From Minisyncoccota bacterium (lineage in GTDB: Bacteria > Verrucomicrobiota > Verrucomicrobiia > Methylacidiphilales > Verrucolacustridaceae): 64,000 nt of DNA. The translations under genes and the position numbers were made by a program. The notes under the pieces were generated by a model, which was not told where the DNA came from, ran no database searches, and was given only the letters and a program-made list of their open reading frames with translations. The DNA lies in assembly GCA_030054195.1 (NCBI GenBank), contig JASGCJ010000001.1, positions 30,159 to 94,158 of the forward strand. Reading direction: 5' to 3'. The first letter of the stretch is position 1. Each line of letters begins with the position of its first letter. Positions 1 through 9,265 of the stretch are shown one piece after another.

Positions 1-1028
1 ACAGCAAACGCTTCATCCTTCACTACAACTTCCCTCCTTTCTCCGTAGGCGAAACGGGCCGCTTCGGCGGTCAAAGCCGTCGTGAAATCGGGCACGGGGC
101 TCTCGCTGAACGCTCCCTCGAACCCGTTATCCCATGCGGTTCCGAGTTCGGTTACGCCATACGCGTCTCCTCAGAAATTATGGAATCCAATGGCTCTACG
201 TCTATGGCCTCCGTTTGCGGAGGCACCCTCGCCCTTCTGGATGCAGGTGTTCCTCTAAAAGCACCCGTTGCAGGCATTAGCGTCGGACTCGTCACCGAAT
301 TCGACGCCGCAGGCACAAAAATGCTCCGCCACCAAATGCTCACTGACATCATCGGAAGCGAAGATCACTTCGGCGACATGGACTTTAAATTGTGCGGCAC
401 CGCACAGGGTGTGACCGGTTTCCAACTGGACCTCAAACTCCCGGGCCTTCCCCTTGCCATGTTGAAGGATGCCATCGACCGTGCCACCAAGGCTCGTCAC
501 GACATCCTCAAATTCATGAGCACCATCTTGCCCGCTCACCGCTCGAAACTCTCCCAATACGCACCGCAGATCGAAATGCTCAAAATCCCGCAGGATAAAA
601 TTGGGCTTCTGATCGGACCAGGCGGGAAAACGATCAAAGGCATTTGCGCCGAAACGGGTGCTGAGGTGAATGTTGAGGATGATGGTACCGTCCGCATCTA
701 CGCCAACACAGGCCCTGCCATGGCTCGTGCAAAGGAACTCATCTCAGGTCTGACTGGGGATATCGAGGTCGGCAAGACCTACAAAGGCCGAGTCGTCTCC
801 CTCAAGGATTTCGGTGCCTTTGTCGAAATCTTCCCAGGCCGCGACGGCTTGGTTCATATCTCCGAACTCGCCGAAGGCCGGGTCGAACGAGTTGACGATG
901 CCGTCAAGATGGGTGACCTGATCGAAGTGAAATGCATCGGAGTCGATGACAAGGGACGGGTCAAACTGTCCCGAAAAGCAGTTCTTCGCGACGCATCAGG
1001 TGCAAACGGCGCACCCGGCCGTAACTAA
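1..1028 (+). CDS. pnp: polyribonucleotide nucleotidyltransferase, C-terminal part (5' end outside window)
   Basis: PNPase degrades RNA 3' to 5' phosphorolytically and is a core part of mRNA turnover. The reading frame is open from base 3, so the start lies outside the window. The visible part holds the end of the second RNase PH domain (the FGGQSRREIGHG stretch and the ESNGSTSMASVCGG catalytic region). A KH domain follows with the GPGGKTI loop, then an S1 RNA-binding domain (GDIEVGKTYKGRV to GRVKLSRK). The C-terminal tail is short. The next gene starts 18 bases downstream on the same strand. The domain order is diagnostic. Confidence 0.97.
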   Translation, partial: SKRFILHYNFPPFSVGETGRFGGQSRREIGHGALAERSLEPVIPCGSEFGYAIRVSSEIMESNGSTSMASVCGGTLALLDAGVPLKAPVAGISVGLVTEFDAAGTKMLRHQMLTDIIGSEDHFGDMDFKLCGTAQGVTGFQLDLKLPGLPLAMLKDAIDRATKARHDILKFMSTILPAHRSKLSQYAPQIEMLKIPQDKIGLLIGPGGKTIKGICAETGAEVNVEDDGTVRIYANTGPAMARAKELISGLTGDIEVGKTYKGRVVSLKDFGAFVEIFPGRDGLVHISELAEGRVERVDDAVKMGDLIEVKCIGVDDKGRVKLSRKAVLRDASGANGAPGRN

Positions 1029-1046
1029 GAGCAAAAGGACAATCCC

Positions 1047-1523
1047 ATGGCCATCTCTGTAGGAACAAAAGCACCCGACTTCACCCTGAAGACCAAACGG
1101 GGCGAGGACCTCAAGGACATCAAACTTTCCGACAATTTCGGTAAGAAAAAGACTGTCCTCCTGTTCTTCCCTCTGGCCTTCACTGGCGTCTGCACGAAGG
1201 AGATGTGCGATGTTTCCGCCGGCATATCTAGTTACGAAAAGCTGGATGCCGCCGTTTACGCGATCAGCGTCGACTCCCCCTTCGCACAAGAAGCATGGGC
1301 CGATAAAGAGAAGATCTCTCTCCCCCTCCTCAGTGATCTCAACAAGGAAGTCAGCAAAGCCTACGGCACTCTCCTCCCCGACCTGATCGGGTTGGGCTCC
1401 GTCAGCGCCCGCGCTGCCTTCGTAATCGATAAAAACGGGGTCATCAAATACTCCGAACAGACCCCTACGCCGTTAGAACTTCCCGACTTCAAAAAGATCC
1501 AGTCCGCCCTCTCAGCTTGTTAA
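1047..1523 (+). CDS. peroxiredoxin (AhpC/TSA family)
   Basis: Thiol peroxidase of 158 residues that reduces H2O2 or organic peroxides. The peroxidatic Cys49 lies in the AFTGVCTKE motif, preceded by the conserved FFPLAF strand. Cys54 sits five residues later and could serve as a resolving cysteine, as in BCP- or AhpE-like 1-Cys and atypical 2-Cys enzymes. The ATG at 1047 has an AAAGGA ribosome site about 9 bases upstream. It follows pnp closely and could be read from the same transcript. Its subfamily (AhpE or BCP-like) is not certain. Confidence 0.92.
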   Translation: MAISVGTKAPDFTLKTKRGEDLKDIKLSDNFGKKKTVLLFFPLAFTGVCTKEMCDVSAGISSYEKLDAAVYAISVDSPFAQEAWADKEKISLPLLSDLNKEVSKAYGTLLPDLIGLGSVSARAAFVIDKNGVIKYSEQTPTPLELPDFKKIQSALSAC

Positions 1524-1541
1524 GCATCTTTTAGGATGGAT

Positions 1542-1555
1542 GGCCACGGGTGGCC
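1542..1555. repeat. short hairpin between peroxiredoxin and thioredoxin-like gene
   Basis: GGCCA-CGGG-TGGCC forms a 5-bp stem with a 4-base loop. No T-tract follows, so it is not a convincing intrinsic terminator. It may be an RNA hairpin in the 84-base intergenic space. Confidence 0.3.
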
Positions 1556-1607
1556 CAAAGTTCGTGTCCTATCTTGACCTGCAGAATGTCCGTGGGATGG
1601 TGGATTA

Positions 1608-2207
1608 ATGAAAAAGATCTTCCTTACCACCTCTCTTCTCTTGTCTCTTGTTCTCTCTGCACGTGCAGAGGTTGAGATTGGCGAGCCAGCTCCCGATTTC
1701 ACATTAAAGGACTCCAAGGATAACCCTCAAAAACTATCTGCTTTTGCAGGGAAATTCGTTGTATTGGAGTGGCTCAATCCAGATTGTCCCTTCGTAAAAA
1801 AACAGTACTCGGGCGGGAATATGCAGAAACTTCAGAAAGAGTATACCGCCAAGGGCGTGGTCTGGCTCTCGATCATCTCCTCCGCACCAGGCAAACAGGG
1901 TCACCGAACTGGCCCTCAGGCTGATGCCGATACAAAGGATAAAAATGCCGTACCCACTGCAGTCCTACTCGACCCCTCGGGTAGTGTGGGCCAACAGTTC
2001 GGCGCAAAGACAACACCCCAGATATTTATCATCAATCCTGAGGGTAAAATGATTTATATGGGCGCAATTGATAGCATCCGATCTGCAAATCCAGAGGATT
2101 GTAGCAAAGCAGAAAATTATGTTCGGCAAGCTCTCGACGCTGCCCTTGCCGGCAAACCCGTTTCAAATCCTGAAACAAAGCCCTACGGCTGCAGTGTTAA
2201 ATATTAA
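1608..2207 (+). CDS. secreted thioredoxin-fold (redoxin) protein with a single active-site cysteine
   Basis: A 199-residue protein with an N-terminal signal peptide (basic start, hydrophobic core, cleavage likely after SARA near residue 20). The redoxin/AhpC-TSA fold shows as GEPAPDFTLKD near residues 25-34 and the active-site region LNPDCPFVKKQY around Cys60. There is no CXXC pair, so a disulfide oxidoreductase role of the usual kind is unlikely. Peroxidase activity or another thiol role is possible. Proteins with this DCPFVKK motif are common secreted redoxins in Planctomycetes and Verrucomicrobia. It follows the cytoplasmic peroxiredoxin gene, giving a pair for oxidative defence (inference). 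Confidence 0.82.
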   Translation: MKKIFLTTSLLLSLVLSARAEVEIGEPAPDFTLKDSKDNPQKLSAFAGKFVVLEWLNPDCPFVKKQYSGGNMQKLQKEYTAKGVVWLSIISSAPGKQGHRTGPQADADTKDKNAVPTAVLLDPSGSVGQQFGAKTTPQIFIINPEGKMIYMGAIDSIRSANPEDCSKAENYVRQALDAALAGKPVSNPETKPYGCSVKY

Positions 2208-2229
2208 AAACTCGGCTGATTCAATAAAA

Positions 2230-2880
2230 TTACCGAAACCCCAGCCTTCGGATTTTTACACCCAACTTTTCCGAAAGCCTCTCTTTCAACCCCATCCTTC
2301 TTCCAATCTCGTGCCTTCTCGTTGAACTCATACACCGAATGTAAGCTGCGCCCTTAAATCGATCCACATACTCCAACATCGACTCCTGCGCCGTCTCCTC
2401 CCCCGCCACCGCCGCCCACATCTCTTGCAGTCGCACCTCGCCTCCCCGTGCGCGATTCTCCACTTTCTCCACGACCTCAGCCAGCAACCGCCTGCGTGTT
2501 CCTGCGGCTTTCGCTCTCAAATCAGGTTTAAAAGTTAAACCCGCTTCCCCCGCTGCCTTGCCATACAACTCCAACTCCCGTGGCGTCATTCCTCTCCCAT
2601 GGGCCTGGCGAAATGCCTCGCGCAATCCTGCCGCTGTGGACTCTCTCGAAGCCAAAATATCGTAAGTTTTTTTCTCAATCTTTACCTGATCCACATCCGT
2701 CGCTCTTCTTTTTCCCAAACACTCCACCTGCACGCCGGCTCTCGTCTGTAAATACTCCGCTCGAGTTACCTTCAACCACGGACGTTCAACTGTTCCCTCT
2801 CCAATATACCGATACAACCCAGCTTGATCTGCCGCCGATCGCCGACGGATCGATTTCATTTCCCGACCCAACCCTAACAT
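2230..2880 (-). CDS. DciA-like (DUF721) protein with N-terminal extension
   Basis: The last 90 residues match the DUF721/DciA pattern: a basic helix, LQEMWAAVAGEE, a hydrophobic strand (AAYIRCMSSTRRHE) and a C-terminal VKIRRLGF strand. DciA recruits the replicative helicase DnaB in bacteria that lack DnaC or DnaI. The preceding 120 residues are basic and unfamiliar to me. I chose the ATG at 2880 because AGGAG lies about 15 bases upstream, although the spacing is long. An upstream ATG at 2946 would overlap the transporter gene by 32 bases, and another ATG lies at 2859. The family call rests on pattern only. Confidence 0.55.
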   Translation of the reverse strand: MLGLGREMKSIRRRSAADQAGLYRYIGEGTVERPWLKVTRAEYLQTRAGVQVECLGKRRATDVDQVKIEKKTYDILASRESTAAGLREAFRQAHGRGMTPRELELYGKAAGEAGLTFKPDLRAKAAGTRRRLLAEVVEKVENRARGGEVRLQEMWAAVAGEETAQESMLEYVDRFKGAAYIRCMSSTRRHEIGRRMGLKERLSEKLGVKIRRLGFR

Positions 2881-2914
2881 CCGATAAGCACCCAACTCCT
2901 TTTTTTTACTCTGA

Positions 2915-4159
2915 CTATCCCCTTGGCTCCACGACAAGTTTCCCATCCCCTAACTTTACCCGTCCTAAAAGCAAACCCCCCAGCAAAAACCAGACCCCGT
3001 TGATCAGAATCGCACTACGCATTCCGAATAACGCAGCCACACCCCCAAACGCCAACGGCCCCCCAATCCCTGCCAGCTTTCCCGCAAAACCCCATAACCC
3101 AAAACACTCCCCCTCCTTGCCCACAGGCGTCATCTCAGCCACAGCGGCACGCCCGGCCGACTGCAACCACCCCATCCCCACCCCTGCCCCCACCGCCACG
3201 ATGTAAAACAATTCAGCCGAACGACTCCACCACGCCCCCACACTCACTAACACCCACAAACCCAACGCCCACATGAGCACGGGCTTCGCCCCCCTCCGAT
3301 CCTGCCACCGCCCCGTTACCATAGCCCCCACAGCCGCCGCCACCTGCAAACATACAAAGAGTTTTACCGTGCCTTCCAACGTAAAACCGATCTCTTTCGT
3401 TGCATAAATCGATGCGAAGCCCACTACGGCACTCAAGCCGGCTAAAGCGAGTGTCAGCCCGACCAGTAAAGTCATCAGGTTGGGGTTGGCTTGAACCGTG
3501 CGCCAAATTGTTTTCCAGTCAGGCTCCACCTGAACCAGAGCTTGAGGCACAGCCCGCTCCCGTAAAAAAAGAGCCGTCGGTAGGGATGCGACAAAGATAA
3601 ACACCGCAGTCATGAAGAAAACCTGTTGGGTTGCAGACTCTCCGCCCTGCCGCAACAAAATCAGTGCCAATCCTAAAGAGATCAGACCTCCCAAATATCC
3701 AAAGGCCCAGCCGTACGCACTCACTCTTCCCCTCTGTCCTGGCTCCGCCAACTCAGGAAGAAACGAAGCCACAAGATTTTCTCCCAGCAAAAAAGCAGAG
3801 TTGGCCACAACCAAAATGGCGACTGCCCCTTCTACACCCCACTTTCCCAATCCAAAAAGTGCAGTTCCTATAACACACACCAGAGTCACCCCAAGAAGCG
3901 CAGGCTTTTTAGAAGCCCTCCGATCCGCCCACCTGCCCAGAAACGGACCCGCAATCATCGCCCCAATAGCCGATACAGAAAGGGCGAGCCCCCAAACAAA
4001 ATCCGCCCACGAAGCCTCCCCACAAATCGTTCGAGTAAAAAAAACACCACCAACCACGGTGATCACAACCGTCACAAATGCACTGTTCGCGAAATCGTAC
4101 CAACACCATGCAAAGATTTCCCCTTTGCCCGCAGGCCCAATTCGCTCTGAAGATCTCAT
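2915..4159 (-). CDS. UMF1/Atg22-type major facilitator transporter
   Basis: A 414-residue membrane protein with about 12 hydrophobic segments. The start region WCWYDFANSAFVTVV is the signature of the UMF1 (unknown major facilitator, Atg22-like) family. MFS loop motifs such as GRWADRRASKKP and GRWQDRRGAKPV are present. Yeast Atg22 exports amino acids from the vacuole; bacterial substrates are unknown. The start at 4159 is supported by an ATGA overlap with the stop of the DUF971 gene, so the two are translationally coupled. A longer frame to 4228 would run inside that gene. Confidence 0.88.
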   Translation of the reverse strand: MRSSERIGPAGKGEIFAWCWYDFANSAFVTVVITVVGGVFFTRTICGEASWADFVWGLALSVSAIGAMIAGPFLGRWADRRASKKPALLGVTLVCVIGTALFGLGKWGVEGAVAILVVANSAFLLGENLVASFLPELAEPGQRGRVSAYGWAFGYLGGLISLGLALILLRQGGESATQQVFFMTAVFIFVASLPTALFLRERAVPQALVQVEPDWKTIWRTVQANPNLMTLLVGLTLALAGLSAVVGFASIYATKEIGFTLEGTVKLFVCLQVAAAVGAMVTGRWQDRRGAKPVLMWALGLWVLVSVGAWWSRSAELFYIVAVGAGVGMGWLQSAGRAAVAEMTPVGKEGECFGLWGFAGKLAGIGGPLAFGGVAALFGMRSAILINGVWFLLGGLLLGRVKLGDGKLVVEPRG

Positions 4160-4461
4160 GAAGGAGTGGAACAAATCTTTTCTAAATACTCCCACGAATA
4201 AATACCCGTCCCATGCCCATCTTCCCACGTTGGTTGAATCGCATACCCTCCCACCCGTTGCATCCCCTTCAGTCGAAAACTTTCCTCCGTCAACTTTTGA
4301 TCAAACCCAGGAACTGATCTCGTTAAACCCGGTTCGCCCGCACATGCCGCACAAGGACACCTTTTACGCATCTCCTCCAACCCCACATAACTCTCATGAC
4401 CATCCGGCCATCGAATCGCTAACTCTCTCCCGATGACCTGCAAGTCCGCGGGAGTCGCCAA
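4156..4461 (-). CDS. DUF971 domain protein
   Basis: A 101-residue single-domain protein of the DUF971 family, which resembles the N-terminal domain of gamma-butyrobetaine hydroxylase. The core LAIRWPDGHESYVGLEEMRKRCPCAACAG and the later YAIQPTWEDGHGTGIYSWEYL block are typical, though no long stretch is needed for the call. The CPCAAC cysteines may bind a metal. Stand-alone DUF971 proteins are often found near Fe-S or Mrp-type genes; here the neighbours are a transporter (ATGA overlap) and, 12 bases upstream, the SHMT fusion. Its function is unknown. Confidence 0.85.
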   Translation of the reverse strand: MATPADLQVIGRELAIRWPDGHESYVGLEEMRKRCPCAACAGEPGLTRSVPGFDQKLTEESFRLKGMQRVGGYAIQPTWEDGHGTGIYSWEYLEKICSTPS

Positions 4462-4473
4462 AGGAAAATCCGC

Positions 4474-6648
4474 CTAACTCGCCAGCGGAAAGAGCGCCGT
4501 CAGACGTCGCACTTCGACTCGTACCGCTTCCAGCCCCACGGGATCATTCCGCTTCTGCAAAGCCTGATGGATTAAATTTGCGACATCAAACATCTCCGAT
4601 TCTTTCATTCCGCGTGTTGTCATGGCGGGCGTACCCAATCGGATGCCCGAAGGTTTCATCGGCGAGGCAGTATCAAACGGGATCGAGTTCTTATTCACCG
4701 TAATTCCTGCGGCATCGAGCGCCTCCTGCGCCACTTTTCCATCCATACCCACCGGTCTCAAATCCACCAGCATGAGATGATTGTCCGTTCCACCAGATAC
4801 GATCCGGTACCCGTGTTTCTTTAATCCCTCCGCCAAGGCTCGTGCGTTCCGTACCACCTGGGCTTGATACTCCTTAAACTCCGGCTTTAACGCCTCCAAA
4901 AAGCAGATCGCCTTACCCGCAATCACATGCATCAAAGGTCCGCCCTGAACCCCAGGGAAAACCATCGAATCAATCTCTTTTGCGTACTTGGCCTTGCACA
5001 AAATAATTCCGCCTCTAGGCCCACGTAAACCCTTGTGCGTCGTCGTGGTCACAAAATCTGCATGGGGCACGGGATTGGGATGAACTCCCCCCGCAACCAG
5101 TCCCGATACGTGCGCCATATCCGCAAAAAGGAGGGCCCCCACCTTGTCCGCAATCTCTCTCATTCTCGCATAGTCCAGCAACCTGGAGTACGCCGACGCT
5201 CCTACCGTGATCATCTTAGGCTGGAACTCCAGAGCCGCTTTTTCCAATAAATCGTAGTCTACACGCTCCGTCTTCGGATCCACACCATAGTGCTTCACTG
5301 TATAAAACATTCCCGAGAAATTCTTTGGATGCCCGTGCGTCAAATGGCCCCCGTGAGCCAAATCCATCGTGAGAATTTTATCCCCATGCTTCAGAAAAGC
5401 GAAATACACCGCCGTGTTGGCCTGCGCCCCGGAATGCGGTTGGACATTCGCATGCTCCGCCCCAAACAACTCCTTGGCCCGATCGATCGCTGCCTGCTCC
5501 ACGTCATCCACAAACTCACATCCGCCATACCAGCGACGCCCGGGATAACCCTCAGCATACTTGTTCGTTAAACACGAACCTTGGGCCTGCATTACGGCAG
5601 GGCTTGTAAAGTTTTCGGATGCGATTAACTCAATATTTTCAGATTGGCGTCGGTGCTCCAAACGAATCGCTTCAGCCACCCGCGTGTCCGTCTTGGCTAA
5701 GTCCGGACCCACAGGATCTCCTCCTTTGCCCGCCCCTAGATTTTGCAAACGACTCACCGACTCCTCGTAACGAGCCCCTCGGAATGAAGCAGAGATCCAC
5801 TCCTGCACACACGCCCGAGCATCCGACGCCCCTAAATCATCCGCTCCTAAACAGAGAACATTCGCGTGATATCGTTCTCGGGCTAGCCGAGCCATTTCCG
5901 GAGAAGTCGCGACCACTGCCCGTACACTTGGAAAACGATTTGCCCCCATGCAAAGCCCTATTCCCGATCTCCCTACCAGGACTGCCCCTTGCAGACGACC
6001 GCTTCCAATCGCCTCAGCCGTTACCTTCGCAATCTCTGGAAATTCCTCACTTCCACCCGCCGCTAACATCACCGTTAGACACCCCTCATCTCGTAGAACT
6101 TCTGCCGCCTCTCCCATCAAAATCCTCCCCGAGGAATCTCCCGCCAATCCAATGGCCACCGCCCCCCCCGTTGCGACTGCTCCCTTCCCTGCCCCGTTTC
6201 GCACTACCTCCAACAAAGAAGGAATGGACTGCTCGATCTGATCTCGGCACGCCCGATACGTTTCACGGGATTGACCAATTGGATCATCCACCTCCCTCTC
6301 GTCCGGCGCCAAACCCGGCTGAAATTCACGAAGCATAAATGTTTTTTCAGCTGCCGAAGGATAGAGAAGAAGCAACGAATCCAAATGCCCATACGTCATG
6401 ACAAAAATACAATCCGCCTTGCGAACCAACTCCTGATGAATGGGTTGACTCCGCAAGCGAGAGATATCCAGCCCCTTCTCCTTCATCACCTCAATCGCAT
6501 AGGAGCTTGGGGGTTGCCCATTCACGGCTCCGATTCCGGCCGAACTGACCTCAATATTTCGATCCCCGTTTAGCTGACTTCGCAACAGCTCTTCAGCCAT
6601 GGGACTACGACAAACATTTCCCGTACAGATAAATAAAACATTCTTCAT
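4474..6648 (-). CDS. glyA: three-domain fusion: LMW protein-tyrosine-phosphatase-like / RpiB-like / serine hydroxymethyltransferase
   Basis: One uninterrupted frame of 724 residues. Residues 1-150 form a low-molecular-weight phosphatase domain with the CTGNVCRS loop (Cys8, Arg14) and the general-acid Asp122 in DDP. Residues 162-300 resemble ribose-5-phosphate isomerase B, but the catalytic motif is altered (VGRSGIGL). Residues 318-724 are a complete serine hydroxymethyltransferase with the PLP lysine Lys539 (TTTTHKG) and Asp510 (DMAH). SHMT makes glycine and methylene-THF from serine. In Bacillus the separate genes ywlE, rpiB (ywlF) and glyA lie in this order, so the fusion looks like a collapsed operon. 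The start overlaps the upstream S41-like gene as ATGA. SHMT is secure; the activity of the other two domains is not. Confidence 0.93.
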   Translation of the reverse strand: MKNVLFICTGNVCRSPMAEELLRSQLNGDRNIEVSSAGIGAVNGQPPSSYAIEVMKEKGLDISRLRSQPIHQELVRKADCIFVMTYGHLDSLLLLYPSAAEKTFMLREFQPGLAPDEREVDDPIGQSRETYRACRDQIEQSIPSLLEVVRNGAGKGAVATGGAVAIGLAGDSSGRILMGEAAEVLRDEGCLTVMLAAGGSEEFPEIAKVTAEAIGSGRLQGAVLVGRSGIGLCMGANRFPSVRAVVATSPEMARLARERYHANVLCLGADDLGASDARACVQEWISASFRGARYEESVSRLQNLGAGKGGDPVGPDLAKTDTRVAEAIRLEHRRQSENIELIASENFTSPAVMQAQGSCLTNKYAEGYPGRRWYGGCEFVDDVEQAAIDRAKELFGAEHANVQPHSGAQANTAVYFAFLKHGDKILTMDLAHGGHLTHGHPKNFSGMFYTVKHYGVDPKTERVDYDLLEKAALEFQPKMITVGASAYSRLLDYARMREIADKVGALLFADMAHVSGLVAGGVHPNPVPHADFVTTTTHKGLRGPRGGIILCKAKYAKEIDSMVFPGVQGGPLMHVIAGKAICFLEALKPEFKEYQAQVVRNARALAEGLKKHGYRIVSGGTDNHLMLVDLRPVGMDGKVAQEALDAAGITVNKNSIPFDTASPMKPSGIRLGTPAMTTRGMKESEMFDVANLIHQALQKRNDPVGLEAVRVEVRRLTALFPLAS

Positions 6649-7829
6649 GTTAGGTTGGAAAAAAGAATTTGCCCCCGAAACGGGTATGGGTCAAATGTTG
6701 CCCGTCTGCTTGGAGGAAACTTTCTCAATGCCCTGAGAAGATCTCCCGCCCTTTGTAACCCCTTATCCTGAGGGGGTCTTTTAACCTCATCTTTCTTATC
6801 TCCCGCCGACATCATTCCCTCCTGCTCCACATCCTCATTTTGTATGAGGGAGGCCTCATTGGGTCTCTTGATCGGGGGCACCTCCGCCACGGTAGATGCA
6901 ATGGTCGCCTCTCCCCCAGGCCAAATCTCCGTATCCACCACCCCACTCGCCAATAAATTCAGATCGGGGGGTAACGGTCTTCCCACAGGAGCTTGTCCGC
7001 CCGGCAACACAATCTCCCCTTGAATTTTGAAAACAGATCGGCCCGAAGATAAGCGGGTTTCAGCCAACCACCCCATCTGACCTGCACTAGATTGACCAAT
7101 CAGGATCGCTCCACCCCGCTCCTGCAAAAGATAGGCCAACAACTCTCCTGCTCCCCTCAATTCAGATCCCACTAGAACAATGAGCGGATATCCAGCACCC
7201 ATTCCCAAAGGTTGCCGATCCGAACGAAACACCTTCTCCTTTCCCGCTCCATCCCTCCACGTAAACAGAACCTCGCCCGGAGTTACAAATAACCCCGCCA
7301 CCTCAGCCGCCGCCTCCAAACTTTGGGTGGGCAAACACTCCCGTAAATCCAAAACCGCACCCAACGGATTTTTCTGCTTCCAAACCAGCCAATCCCGCCC
7401 CATTGCCTCAGCCACAGCCACTCCCAAACTTCTCACACGCCAGTAAGCGACAGGACCCGGCAAAAGTTCCGCCACCCAAGGTCGCTCCGGTGATGCGCTC
7501 TTCCTTGCATCCGCAAATGCCCAGCGCCCCCCAGACTGCTCAAAAGCCTTACTGATTTTTACGGGAGTCGCCTCTTCCGTCATGCCCATCAAACGGCCAA
7601 TTTCCACCGCCTCAGCCGCTTTCAGGGGCCGAAAGGGCTGCGGAGCAGGCACTGCCGCAGGTCGGACGGGCGCACTCTTGGTCTCTGCCCGAGATACCGG
7701 CCGCATCCGCGTCTTGGCCTTCTCCACCCACCCACCCCATCCACCAGAAAGCCCAGACAATCGGGGCGCTACCCAGACCCCAAGCGCAATGCCCACAAAA
7801 AGAAGCAGAATTCCTCGAAAGACTTTCAT
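6645..7829 (-). CDS. membrane-anchored S41-like (tail-specific protease) pseudoenzyme
   Basis: A 394-residue protein with one N-terminal membrane segment (residues 5-21) and a Pro/Ala-rich linker. Its C-terminal half follows the S41 peptidase core: GAVLDLREC strand, LIVLVGS strand, then the helix where CtpA has S-A-S-E. Here that reads GAGE (residues 226-229), and the lysine expected 25 residues later is Gln251. Both members of the Ser-Lys dyad are therefore missing, which suggests a binding rather than proteolytic role. The stop overlaps the start of the SHMT fusion (ATGA), so the two are coupled. S41 assignment is by fold pattern and is moderately sure. Confidence 0.65.
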   Translation of the reverse strand: MKVFRGILLLFVGIALGVWVAPRLSGLSGGWGGWVEKAKTRMRPVSRAETKSAPVRPAAVPAPQPFRPLKAAEAVEIGRLMGMTEEATPVKISKAFEQSGGRWAFADARKSASPERPWVAELLPGPVAYWRVRSLGVAVAEAMGRDWLVWKQKNPLGAVLDLRECLPTQSLEAAAEVAGLFVTPGEVLFTWRDGAGKEKVFRSDRQPLGMGAGYPLIVLVGSELRGAGELLAYLLQERGGAILIGQSSAGQMGWLAETRLSSGRSVFKIQGEIVLPGGQAPVGRPLPPDLNLLASGVVDTEIWPGGEATIASTVAEVPPIKRPNEASLIQNEDVEQEGMMSAGDKKDEVKRPPQDKGLQRAGDLLRALRKFPPSRRATFDPYPFRGQILFSNLT

Positions 7830-7875
7830 TTCAGACTCACCTTACCTTGATGAAAAAAATCTTCCACCCCGCTTC

Positions 7876-9165
7876 TTACTCTTCGAAAACAACTTTTCCC
7901 AAAGCCCGATGCCCTATATCCCGCCGAAAATGCCGGCCCTCAAAACGAACGCCCTTCACTCCCGCATAAGCTCTCTCCCGCGCACTCTTTAAATCTGTTC
8001 CCCAGCCCGTTACCGCCAAAACCCGACCCCCCGATACCTCCACCCCATGCTTTCCCGTCTTTGTTCCCGCATGAAAAATCGCCGTATCGGGCAACTCCTC
8101 CCCCAAGTCGATCTTCTGCCCAAAAATCGGATGAGCCGGATACCCCGGAGCCGCTATCACCACCGTCATGGCAGAGCCGTGATCAGTCTGAACCACTATC
8201 TTTGCCAAATCCCCATCCGCCGCCGCCACCAGAAGGTCCCATAGAGGAGACCGCAAAAGCGGAAGAAGCACCTCCGTCTCCGGATCCCCGAATCGGCAAT
8301 TGTACTCCAAAACCTTTGGCCCCTCCTTCGTTAACATCAACCCTGCATAAAGTACTCCCCGATACTCAATCCCCTCTGCCGCCAACCCCGCCAAAGTAGG
8401 CCGAAAAATCTTCTCCTCTACCTCAGCCAAAAGCTGTGAAGTCGCACGCGGGGCGGGCGCGTACGCCCCCATTCCGCCCGTGTTCAAACCCGTGTCTCCC
8501 TCCCCCACCCGCTTGTGATCCTGTGCACTGGGTAAAAAAACTAGATTTTTGCCATCCGTCACCGCGTGCAAACTGAGTTCCTCCCCCACTAAAAACTCCT
8601 CCAATAACACCTTTGCCCCCGCATCCCCAAACACCCGATTTTCCAACATCTCCCTCATCGCATGCACAGCCTCAGGTTGACTCTCTGCAATCACCACTCC
8701 CTTTCCTGCCGCCAAACCATCCGCCTTCACCACCACAGGAAAGGTCATCCCCTCTAAAAAATCTAAAGCCTCCTTCATCGTTGTAAACGACCCCGCACGG
8801 GCCGTTGGAATCTTTTGGCGAACCAGCAGATCCTTGCAGAACGATTTACTACCCTCTAGCTGGGCGCCCTTCGCCCCAGGCCCAAACACCCGAATCCCCG
8901 CACCTCGCAACCGATCCGCTAAACCCGCACAAAGAGGCGCCTCCGGGCCTATCACCACCAACCCCGGCCTCTCTTTGACCGCCCAGCCCGTAATCCCATC
9001 TAAATCAGTTGAGGCAAAGGGAAGGTTAAACCCCAATTGGGCAGTTCCCGCGTTCCCAGGCGCAAACCAGATTTTCTCAATCCGCTTATCTTGGGCAAAT
9101 TTCCATCCCAAGGCATGCTCCCTACCTCCCCCTCCCACAACCAAAACGCTGAATCTCTTCTCCAT
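7876..9165 (-). CDS. purD: phosphoribosylamine--glycine ligase
   Basis: GAR synthetase, the second step of purine synthesis, which joins glycine to phosphoribosylamine with ATP. It has 429 residues, the normal length. The N-terminal VLVVGGGGREHALGWK loop, the ATP-grasp segments (KADGLAAGKGVV; EEFLVGEELSLHA) and the C-terminal EYNCRFGDPETEV are all present. It is transcribed away from the NOS gene. It lies upstream of, and in line with, the S41-like and SHMT genes, and SHMT supplies glycine, its substrate. Confidence 0.97.
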   Translation of the reverse strand: MEKRFSVLVVGGGGREHALGWKFAQDKRIEKIWFAPGNAGTAQLGFNLPFASTDLDGITGWAVKERPGLVVIGPEAPLCAGLADRLRGAGIRVFGPGAKGAQLEGSKSFCKDLLVRQKIPTARAGSFTTMKEALDFLEGMTFPVVVKADGLAAGKGVVIAESQPEAVHAMREMLENRVFGDAGAKVLLEEFLVGEELSLHAVTDGKNLVFLPSAQDHKRVGEGDTGLNTGGMGAYAPAPRATSQLLAEVEEKIFRPTLAGLAAEGIEYRGVLYAGLMLTKEGPKVLEYNCRFGDPETEVLLPLLRSPLWDLLVAAADGDLAKIVVQTDHGSAMTVVIAAPGYPAHPIFGQKIDLGEELPDTAIFHAGTKTGKHGVEVSGGRVLAVTGWGTDLKSARERAYAGVKGVRFEGRHFRRDIGHRALGKVVFEE

Positions 9166-9265
9166 GAAGCTATCTGTTTTCGCAACTTACCCAATTTACG
9201 AAAGCAAAGATTTCAAATATCGGGAGGGATTTTACGTAGCCCCATGAAGGGGTAGACTCCCTCCC

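Noticed and set aside
3612-4436. Long plus-strand open frame opposite the transporter and DUF971 genes
   Set aside because: It is a Pro/Ser/Thr-rich shadow produced by C-rich sequence; the minus-strand frames have clear family motifs.
6649-7875. Glycine riboswitch for the SHMT fusion
   Set aside because: The fusion start overlaps the upstream coding region and the 46-base gap before that gene is too short.
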